Shown in pieces: positions 55,466 to 64,000 of a stretch of 64,000 bases of DNA. This stretch comes from Lithospermum erythrorhizon (taxonomy: Eukaryota > Streptophyta > Magnoliopsida > Boraginales > Boraginaceae). Positions within the stretch are counted from its first letter, which is position 1. The number at the start of each line of letters is the position of its first letter. Under the pieces are notes generated by a model. The model was not told the DNA's origin, made no database searches, and worked only from the letters and a program-made list of their open reading frames with translations. The DNA is taken from assembly GCA_019722365.1 (NCBI GenBank), contig JADFUC010001889.1, positions 2,480,001 to 2,544,000 of the forward strand, given 5' to 3'. The position numbers were made by a program, and so were the translations under genes.

Positions 55466-57714
55466 AAAATAAGCAAAACCATATCCTTCTCTACTTATGT
55501 ACCCTACCTCGACATAACTCAATCCAGAAAAGAGCTGAACAAGTTATCTCAAGATCAGCCTCTTCGAGTCATGCAAGTAAGAAAATCTCGTGATTGCTTG
55601 CTTGTGCCTCAAGCCTCGACCAATTGAGGCACACATCCCCATTTGCCTCTTACGCAGAAATGTATGACACGGGATAATAAGATGACCCTTAGTTTGAGGG
55701 TTTCAAACTTTTTGTGAGTTGTTTTTCTACCATTTTCACATTACTAATTACTATATTACCCTTAGTATAATATTTTCTATATATTGGTGGAAAAATATGT
55801 AATACTCCATAATTAATAAGTCCTAAATTTTTTACTAAAAATTCTATAACAAATCAAATATAATTGGAGTTATCTATTCTCTTATAATATGTGCAAGAAT
55901 TTTAGCACTTTCATATCTATGCTAATTATCATATATTCATTAACATCTTCATCCAATTATATAAAAATACTTAACATCTTACCAAGAGATAAAAATTGAT
56001 TGATATAATACCCCTTTGATTTTTTGTTATCATAACAATAAGTAAAATTCATTTTAATGCAATAAATTAGTCTACTCATATAAACAAAATTTGTATGATA
56101 ATTATTTAATTATAGATTGAAAAAAAAATTATAATTCAAAAATTACTATTAAATAATATATCTAATTATTATTATATACTTGTATTACATTTCAACAATT
56201 GAAATAAAAAAAAGTGTCAAGTTACATATCTAATACTCCCTCCATCCCCAATAGATTGTCAAGGTTTAAATTTAGATTTTTCATAGATTAAATGTTTAAT
56301 TCAAATATTTTTATTTTTGTTGTATAATATTAGATGAAAATTATCAAATAATAATATTTTCAATGTACTTTAATATTGACATTAAATTTTATTCAAATCA
56401 AAATTATGTTTATCGATGATGAAGGCATAAAAGTTTATCAATTTGGAGCACTTAAATCTAGCATGACACTTTAAGTCGACATGACAACAATTTAGTAAGT
56501 GTGGGAGAAATGATTTGGATATTTTATTTTAGAAATTTAATTTTTTATTATAATATATGATAACATGTAGTTTCTATGCTTTAAATAAAATATTTTTATC
56601 TATAAACTATAGATACAATAATTAATCGAGAATTCAATATATGAAAGAAAATTAAAAACTCCGCAGCCCTCAATTATTTAATATTGATTAGTAATTAGTA
56701 AACTAAATAAGAGTATATTGTCATAATAATATTTATATTAACTAAATAAGAATATATTGTCATAATAATACTTATATTAGTTTTCACTCTATATGAAATA
56801 CAAGTCATCGATATTATGGTCTAAAAAGTACATGCATGAATATGTATATTATATGTATATAATCCACTTTATTGATAAACAGTCGATGTACAAATTGATA
56901 CCTCATCATCTATTTGAATGACTTATTGTGACATTTTATATTAAAGTTGTTATTTATGTCAAATTTTAAAAGTTTTCATATCAATTAATATTAATCACAT
57001 ATATACTATTGAGGTTTAACTTTTAAAAAAATTAGTGGAGATATAATTTTCATATCATTGATTTTCAGTATAATTCATTTGAAGTATTTCACATTCGAAC
57101 AAGGACATCTAATGTGTGGCCTTTTTGACTATTTTGAATGGCTAAAATTGAGAAAATTTTGTAAAAAGATCTTCATATTATTCAGTTTTGTTTAAATATT
57201 ATTGAGTCAATCATCAATTAGAATATGTTAAAATGAATACATAAATAAAATTAAATATTAGAGCTTTTATACTGCTAATCAATTGAGAAGTGATGTTTTC
57301 TAACCATAAATAAAAATAACATAAGGTATATTTTTTTAAAAAAGAGAAAAATGATATTTACTAACAATAAATATAATTACATAATGTGCATTCTTTTATT
57401 AAACCTTGAAAATGAAGAGTAGTATGATAACAAAACTTTTAAATTTACTATTATAATTATGTTATTAAAAAATTATAAGGGATCATATAACTATGAATAA
57501 AATAAATTATAATATAAATCAAAAGAATAATTCGTAAATTTAAGTAAATAGTTAATTACTTTATTTATTATTCCAATTTAAATATTTGAAACATAAATAT
57601 CACGTGCAACCAATCAAGTAGATTTTACTAGTGTTAAATATAGTATGGAGTAGATATTTTATGAAGAAATCTTGTGTCCGAATTCTAATGAATAAGCCTT
57701 GAGCTCAGTGCCAG

Positions 57715-57720
57715 TATAAA
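57715..57720 (+). promoter_or_regulatory. TATA box of GGPPS-like copy 2
   Basis: TATAAATATA lies 60 bases before the ATG at 57778, in the block shared with the region before copy 1. At the corresponding place copy 1 reads GGAATAGAAAAAG, so this TATA is specific to copy 2. Confidence 0.4.
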
Positions 57721-57777
57721 TATAGTAGGAAACAAGACAATCTGCACCTTATACCTATTGCTTTTGCTGCTGATATT

Positions 57778-58440
57778 ATGCGTAATCTAGTGTTAGATGA
57801 TCTTCCTTGTATGGACAACGATGATTTTCGTCGAGGGAAACTATCGAATCATAGAGTTTATGGAGAAAATATTACTCTTTTAGCTGCTAGATCACTTCAG
57901 GCTCTAGCAGTTGACCATGTTATTACAGCTACTAGAGGGGTACCCCCTGAAAGATTAGTTAGAGCTCTAACTGAAATGGCAATACTAACAGGGTTGAAAG
58001 GCGCTGCTGCTGGACAAATTGCTGATTTGAGCAGCTCAGGGGATGAATCAAATATTTCTATAGACCAATTGGAACATATACATAATCAGAAAACAGGCAC
58101 TTTATGTGAAGGTGCTGTTGTTTCCGGGGCCATTATAGGGGGTGCGTCAGAGGAAGAAATTGTGAAACTTAGGAAGTTCTCCAAGTGCATAGGACTAACG
58201 TTCCAGATTGTTGATGATGTCCTTGATGTTACTAAAACATCGATAGAGCTTGGAAAGACAGCCGGGAAAGATTTGGTAGCCGCGAAGGCAACTTACCCGA
58301 GATTGATTGGGATTGAGAAATCGAGGGAGTTAGCTTTGAAGCTAAATTCTGAGGCTAAGGAACAGCTTACTGGTTTTGATCAAGAAAAGGCAGCTCCTCT
58401 GATTGCATTGGCTGATTACATAGTTTCTAGGCAGAATTAG
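57778..58440 (+). CDS. GGPPS-like copy 2, N-terminally deleted
   Basis: A 220-residue open frame, near-identical in sequence to the C-terminal two thirds of copy 1. It starts MRNL like copy 1 and then jumps straight to [13 protein letters not shown]. Codons 5-132 of copy 1 (384 bases) are missing in frame. Both Asp-rich motifs (DDLPCMD and DDVLD), FRRGK and GKTAGKDL remain. The transit peptide and the first helices, including GGKRVRP which binds IPP, are gone. Activity as a synthase is unlikely; it may be a pseudogene or a dimer partner. The frame is otherwise open and substitutions are mostly conservative. It shares the SLQALAVDH helix without the usual Gly-Asp. Confidence 0.8.
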   Translation: MRNLVLDDLPCMDNDDFRRGKLSNHRVYGENITLLAARSLQALAVDHVITATRGVPPERLVRALTEMAILTGLKGAAAGQIADLSSSGDESNISIDQLEHIHNQKTGTLCEGAVVSGAIIGGASEEEIVKLRKFSKCIGLTFQIVDDVLDVTKTSIELGKTAGKDLVAAKATYPRLIGIEKSRELALKLNSEAKEQLTGFDQEKAAPLIALADYIVSRQN

Positions 58441-59098
58441 TCTTGGCAGTTCTCCTTCCGTTCGATTGGGGAAGCATAGTTGATATATTCAGTTATAGGA
58501 CTATGTTTTTGGGATTAAACACTGATATTGAGCTAGTTGATATAACTTTTGTTAGTTTGATTATTAGAAAATGATAGAAAGCAATATAATGAAACACTTC
58601 CATTTGGCCTGTGTTGCCTATTCTATTCACCTTGCGCGATTTGGGAAACGCAAGAATCTCTAGAGCAAAAGAAGCTGAAATGATATCGGAATGTTTTGAA
58701 TTCAAATTCTCTGCTACATTTTCCCCACTACAGCATTACTTCCTAGCACCTAGAGTTATGCTTGATTTACTTTTCCCATCATGAATGGAAAAGGTTGGTT
58801 ACTCTGATTATGGCTAAAATGATACTTTGTCACATTCATATATGTTTCTCAAGGATTTGATGCACTATTTGTGTTAGTTTGATTATGCTAAAGTGATAGA
58901 AAGCAACATGGAACTAATCCCAGGCAGCAGAGGTTGGTTTATGGCTTCGATTTCGAGTTCGACTTCTCATTCTTGTAATCTTGATTGATGGAGACTTTAG
59001 AAAGTATAAACACTACTACACTAGCATGGTTTACAAGGCATGCATCATATTAATCTTTCCTTGAGTCCATCAAAAATAAAAAAGATAAAAAAAAATAT
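58441..59098. other. Spacer with third remnant of the tandem unit
   Basis: It holds the 3' flank of synthase copy 2, a third transporter tail (58590-58760), then at about 58855-58915 a third copy of the synthase 3' flank (TTTGTGTTAGTTTGATTATG and GTGATAGAAAGCAA) with no synthase body before it. The stretch after 58920 is unassigned. Confidence 0.65.
58590..58760 (+). pseudogene. Decayed copy of the MFS gene 3' end (copy 3)
   Basis: CATTTGGCCTGTGTTGCCTA, TTCTATTCACC, AACGCAAGAAT, CTGAAATGATATCGGAATG, TCTGCTACATTTTCC and TTCCTAGCACCTAGAGTTAT align in order with the last exon end and 3' UTR of the MFS gene. The transporter stop codon TAG has become TCG here. Confidence 0.8.
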
Positions 59099-59170
59099 CG
59101 CCGTTGCCGGGGATCGAACCCGGGTCACCCGCGTGACAGGCGGGAATACTCACCACTATACTACAACGAC
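59099..59170 (-). tRNA. tRNA-Asp (GTC anticodon)
   Basis: The 72-base minus-strand sequence starts GTCGTTGTAGTATAGTGG and ends CCCGGCAACGGC plus discriminator G. The acceptor stem GTCGTTG/CAACGGC pairs (one G-U). The anticodon loop is CCTGTCACG with GTC. The T arm holds GGGTTCGATCCCC. It has no intron and both internal promoter boxes are intact. Confidence 0.97.
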
Positions 59171-59853
59171 TTGATGATGTCTTTATGACACTTCAAAAAT
59201 TAATTCCCACATTCATGATGTACACACACCCTTCAGCTCCCACCCATAAAAAAGTAACATCGAATCTGCCTACTAGTTTTCAAATGACTTTAAGTGCCTT
59301 TGATTCGATTCTCATTATAAGGACGGTGGGTGGGGTTTTTTAAAAAAAAAAAAAATTACTTGCATCCATAAACCATAAACTGATAAACCCAAACCATCTT
59401 GGAAAACCATAAGCACCATAGTACACCGACCATGTCTATTGTCTAATGTCTACATCTAAATGTGCACAAAAACAAATTTGCCAAATTGCTAACACGTTGT
59501 CCACGAGCTCATTTAAATATGAGAATAAATCATATGTTATTTATATGACATTTTCTAACATTCTATATTTCTATTCAATCATAACATTTGTTTAATGCGA
59601 ATTAAAAAAAGGCTCTTTTCCATCAATGGTATTCTTAGATTAATCTCACCGTCCAATGTGGTCAACGAACGGACAGATGAAAAGTCTTCTCCACATTTCC
59701 CAGCTCACATCTACACAACTATAAAAACACAACTACTCCTCACCAAATATCTCCACATTCAACTACTAAACTCCAATATCACCAAATATAAAAAAGCAGT
59801 TTCACCCTTTTGATAATTTGTTTTCTTGAAAAAAGTCATTACTCATCTTAACT
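59171..59853. promoter_or_regulatory. AOC promoter and 5' leader
   Basis: TATAAAAAC at 59720-59728 lies 134 bases before the AOC start codon, giving a leader of about 100 bases that is rich in CACC/CAAC words. No coding frame is supported. There is no exact CACGTG G-box. Confidence 0.5.
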
Positions 59854-61577
59854 ATGGCTGCTTCATCATCAACCTTATCAGCCATCAAAAGGGTCTACTC
59901 TTCCTCAGTCAAACTACATGCTTCCAGCTTCACAACTTCATCTTTCAACAGAATCTTGTTTTCCAGAAAGCCATTGATTTCAGACAGCCTTAAACTCAGT
60001 GCTTCTTTATCAACTTCAGCTAAGACAGTAGCTTCCATGACCATCAATGAGTCCAAATCATCAGATTCAGGAGTCTGTAAGTATATATTTAATTCAAGAT
60101 CGATCTTTTTAGTTCGGAAAAAGCGTCCTTGTTATCACATAAGAAAAGACTGTATACTATGCAACCCCTTCGCTTTTAGGCTTAGACCCTTCCCCTTTAG
60201 GGTTATATAAGACTGTATACTATCCGACCTCTTATTTTGCCGAAGACTGCATACTATTCGATCCCCTTATTCCACTTCGGAGGCACTGAGACTGCTGATG
60301 TTGATTGATCTTTTCAGTTTTCAGTTGACTAATTATACTATATATTCTCTTATTTGGGTTTCCTTTTTTTGCAGCTGAAGTCCAAGAGTTGCATGTTTAT
60401 GAGATCAATGAGCTTGATCGTGGTAGCCCTGCATATCTTCGTTTGAGTCAAAAGAATGTCAACTCTCTTGGTGATCTTGTCCCTTTCTCCAACAAAGTAA
60501 CATTTTCAACTCTTTTTGCTATAATTTCACTTATTCTATGTGTGATAATGTTCCAGTTTGAATGATCTAATTGTTATTTTTAATTGGATCCATACAATCA
60601 GAGGAACTAGTGCGGTATGTAGAAAGAATAAATTAAATTTTGAAAATTATATTTTTATTATTAAAAAATAATATTTTATAATTCATTTATTTAAAAATTA
60701 AGGTAATTCTCCCTAAATTTTTATATATTTTTCTTCATTTATATAATATTAATTATTTCGCCTCCCTTTACATAAAATTCTCTGATGCGCCTAACAATGC
60801 ATAATCTATCTAATTATGCATGCCAACTTTTCCTAATAAATTGTCAAGTTTACAACGCATATAGTTGTGTAAAATGATCAGAACATATCTAATTAAAATA
60901 TAATAAATAGTTATACCAACTTGAATTTGACTAACCACTTGAAAACTCAATTTGGATCTATTATATTATTCAAGTAATATCTTATTTATCCAACTTTAAC
61001 ATATAAGTATTTGATGGGTAGTATTTAAGAATTTTTTGATTCTTGCAAAAAAAAGTTGATTAGTTGATTTGTTTATTTGAAGGGACTACTATTTATGAGT
61101 AACTATCAAGAATTGGTATATGTATTATTATTATTTAAAATAATTCAACGGTCCTCCCTGGGTTTGATTTTCCAGGTTTATAGTGGGGATCTGCAAAAGA
61201 GGCTAGGAATAACATCAGGGATATGCATTTTGATCAAGCATGAGGAGGAAAAGAAAGGTGACAGATATGAAGCCATCTATAGTTTCTACTTTGGAAAATA
61301 TGGCCACATTGCAGTTCAAGGACCTTACTTGACTTATGAGGATACATATCTAGCTGTGACTGGAGGATCAGGGATTTTCGAAGGCGTTTCCGGTCAAGTC
61401 AAGCTGCAACAACTAGTGTTTCCCTTTAAATTGTTCTACACATTTTACCTCAAGGGGATAGCAGATTTGCCATCTGAATTGCTAGGTACCCCGGTGCCTC
61501 CATCGCCATCCGTGGAACCAGCCCCTGCAGCCAAGGCTACTGAAGCTGGAGCTACAATTGGAAATTTTACTAATTGA
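59854..61577 (+). CDS. AOC: Allene oxide cyclase, chloroplastic
   Basis: Exons 59854-60076, 60375-60496 and 61176-61577 match in phase and encode 248 residues, the normal size. AOC closes the unstable allene oxide to cis-OPDA, the jasmonate precursor, in the plastid. The first 60-65 residues are Ser/Thr-rich with few acids, a chloroplast transit peptide. The mature part begins near [20 protein letters not shown] and includes [82 protein letters not shown] and [20 protein letters not shown], all hallmark stretches of the family. Compared with remembered homologues, GVSGQVKL has Ser where Tyr is usual and AKATEAGA has Thr where Cys is common. I see no lesion. Confidence 0.97.
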
Positions 61578-62293
61578 AGGAATCCAATGATGGCCATTGT
61601 GTTGGATGTTTTTACTGAATAAGGTGTATTGTCATGCTGGAAGAGATTATAAATTTGAGTTTTTGTTTTATAATCCTATAGTTCGAGTAATAGTTTTAGA
61701 TGATTTTATTCAGTTTCATGCTACTTTTGAAAATTTGGCTAATGAAATAACTTTCAAAAAACAGCTGAATCGTGAATGACCCCAAAAGTGTCCATGGTGT
61801 TACATAATTTCACAACAATTACGTTTCTAGTAAATTAAATCATAATTTAAACATGAATGTTAGCATAAAATATATGAAGTTATGAACAAACTAAATGTGG
61901 CAAATTTATAATAGAACAATAGTATGAAAAACATAATGGTGGAAAATGTAGTTAAAAAAGGTAAATCTCTTGCACATGTCTTTTCTTCAAAAATAGCTCA
62001 CTAAAAATCTCCAAAGGAAGTATGACTAGAAAATATGATGTGAAATTAATAATGCATACTCCGATATCTCATACTATTGACCATGTGAGCATACAAATGA
62101 TACCAATGGTTTTCTCACTCCAAATAAGTTTAATACAAAATAACAAAATCGAATGTCATTATCAACATTTCAAGCAGAAAACTCATTACCCATGCAAAAT
62201 TTTACAAGATTGGATATCTATAGCTAACAATCTAACTCAAAAATACTGGAGATGAATGAGCTATAAGTTACAGCTGACTTCATTCGCCTTCAG
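61578..62293. other. Convergent intergenic region, AOC / DDT-WHIM gene
   Basis: Both 3' UTRs should lie here. No further gene is supported; the short frames do not resemble proteins. Confidence 0.5.
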
Positions 62294-63875
62294 TTAGGCA
62301 TTGTATTCTTTCAACCTCTGCTTCCTATAAAGAATAAAAATAACATAAACAGAATCATCAATGCAAGTGAGAACAATTAGCATCAAGGCACTAATAATCA
62401 TCAAATGATCCAAACTTCCACTTACCCTTGAAGTCTAATATGCTTCTCAATTGCATCTTTCTGTTCCTCATCGAAAGCAAACCATTTCTCGTTCAAGGCA
62501 AGAGAATCCCTGCTTCCTACATCTGGGAAGGATGGGGAAAAATGTCAGATCATGAAAGCCAGAACTATGGAAGTTGGCATTTGCTTTAGAGCTTACCTTG
62601 GAGAAGGATGTCAGATTTGTCCGAACAGCATTTTAACCTCCAATAGGAACGGCCATCACTAGTGTCCAAAGGGATTGGCTCTATTCTAACAGCATCAGAT
62701 GTTTGATTACCTACAGCCATAGCAGGCATATGCAATCAGGATATCTTAAGATATGAAGGAACTTATGATTAACATTCTCACAGTACCATATGCAGAATAT
62801 GAGTTAGAAAAACATACTCCCTAATAAACAGGATGTAATTTTAGCTATAACATTAATGCAATCAAATGAGGGTCATTTGGTTACTATTTAAGCTTTTCCA
62901 ACTAGACATTCTTAAATGTGATACACCAAAAATAAAAATGTAGACTACCTAAATTGAATTAATAACTTCAAAAGTTATTTTAACAAACTCTGCAGATATC
63001 TTGTGAGGCTGAAAAGAAACAGGCAATATAATTTTTGAAGATACCCTTTGGTAGCAGGCCCTGGTACTCCAGAACCTCAGCATGGGCTTTAGCTGCTTTA
63101 TGTTTGATTTTCGAAATAATAGCCTCATACTCTGAGATTGATAGAGGAGCACCATTGTTTGCAAGAACTACTTTCGCTATATCATCTTGCACTTTTCGCT
63201 TCAAACCCTTTTCCTAAATTACAGAAAATAGTTTTAATTCATATCTCAACAAGAGACGAATAAAAAGCTAAATTGAATGCATTTTTACCTTATCTTTAGC
63301 AGCAACAACTTTGCTCTTTGCTTCCTTTGCCTTCTCAGCCAGTTTTGCAGTTTGTTCTTCAATCCAGTCCCTTATCTTACTGTAAGGGAGATACAGCATG
63401 AATGTCTAGAACATATATAAATGTTGCGGGATGATAAAGAAACAGAATTTGGGGTTACCTAGTTCCAAGAATCTCATCACACAGGAAATTCAACAGTTTA
63501 AGCTTCTTTGAGGAACTTAAAGACTCGTATACATCAGCTTCCTCATCTAGTAAATCCAAGTCCATCAATTTTGCAACATCATGGGAGTCAGAGATGCACT
63601 GTTTAAGGGAATGGATCCATGAATTCTTTTCATATGTTGGACTTGGTGGTGAACTGGAAAGAAATAAAGAGGTGAGCTTTTGAGAATAATGTAAAGACAA
63701 CCAGAAAAGTTCTTGTACAAATGTTATACCTATACCCTTCTTCATCCTCCTGAATGGCAGATAGTAGTTGGATTAGAAACTGTACTGTCGAGGAATACTT
63801 TCCTTGACGAACTGTTCGACCTTGTAGTATGTCTTTGACCACAGATTCAGCCTGTGATTTCTTCACATTGATAAC
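62294..63875 (-). CDS. DDT/WHIM-type chromatin protein, C-terminal part
   Basis: Seven phase-matched exons, 63730-63875, 63459-63653, 63289-63379, 63045-63213, 62597-62710, 62426-62522 and 62294-62324, give about 280 residues ending RLQGKQRLKEYNA. Bases 63876-64000 are intron, so the gene continues past the window edge and its N-terminus is not seen. KLKLLNFLCDEILGTSKIRD resembles the WHIM1 motif. A long Lys/Ala/Glu-rich coiled-coil-like stretch follows (EEQTAKLAEKAKEAK). GRSYWRLKCCSDKSDILLQD and NEKWFAFDEEQKDAIEKHI resemble the WSD/WHIM3 motif. In animals and plants such proteins partner ISWI remodellers or read chromatin. The assignment rests on motif resemblance; a DDT domain itself would be upstream of the visible part. 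Confidence 0.7.
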
Positions 63876-64000
63876 CTGTGAATAGTGAGGCATGATAGTA
63901 AATGAGGAAAACCACAATTCACTTGACTAGAAACATGTTCAGCTTATGAAAGAAACAAGATCATCACTTAACTGATTGTGTATCATACAACTACATTGAA

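Larger units (their letters stand above)
54950..57777. other. Spacer of the tandem unit, AT-rich
   Basis: It starts with the synthase 3' flank and a decayed transporter tail (listed separately). It then runs through about 2.2 kb of AT-rich DNA without a gene. TACTCCCTCCATCCCC at 56233 looks like one end of a MITE whose partner end was not found. Confidence 0.55.

Noticed and set aside
62711..63044. Possible U12-type intron (donor GTATCTTC) in the DDT/WHIM gene
   Set aside because: The donor deviates from GTATCCTT and no TCCTTAAC-like branch site lies close to the acceptor.

Overview
The window is nuclear DNA of a eudicot plant. GT-AG introns split almost every gene, non-coding DNA is AT-rich and full of small inverted-repeat elements, and the recognisable proteins are plant families (plant-specific TFIIB-related protein, G-box bZIP factor, allene oxide cyclase, plastid-type GGPP synthase-like). 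An asterid such as a member of Lamiales fits the overall impression, but this is inference and no species marker was found. Gene models were assembled by hand from splice signals, reading phase and remembered family sequences.

Layout. Nine protein genes and one tRNA gene are supported. At 1128-4539 (-) is a pBRP-type TFIIB-related factor. At 6718-12822 (+) is a DUF1195 membrane protein whose 4.5 kb first intron is packed with duplications and a 1.6 kb foldback. At 13546-18768 (-) is the U2AF65 splicing factor (13 exons). At 20209-23673 (-) is a GBF-type bZIP factor, with a probable 1.9 kb intron in its 5' leader running to about 25.7 kb. From 25.7 to 41.5 kb there is no intact gene: it holds an old Ty1/copia retrotransposon (30132-35132, -), a frameshifted receptor-kinase fragment, a Myb/SANT-like fragment, duplicated segments, MITEs and a SINE-like element. 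From 41508 to 48530 (+) lies an aminopeptidase P gene with two apparent lesions. Then come an MFS transporter (50137-53206, +), an intronless GGPP synthase-like gene (53903-54949, +), and two degraded repeats of the same transporter-tail plus synthase unit (to about 58.9 kb). A tRNA-Asp (59099-59170, -), allene oxide cyclase (59854-61577, +) and the 3' part of a DDT/WHIM-type chromatin gene (62294 to beyond 63875, -) complete the window.

The genes do not form an operon-like unit. They cover transcription (pBRP, GBF), splicing (U2AF65), chromatin (DDT/WHIM), peptide turnover (aminopeptidase P), transport (MFS), isoprenoid chain elongation (GGPPS-like) and jasmonate synthesis (AOC). The most interesting parts are the tandem MFS-tail/GGPPS-like array with unusual residues beside the first Asp-rich motif, the aminopeptidase P gene with a candidate exon-to-intron conversion and a donor mutation, and the repeat structures inside introns.
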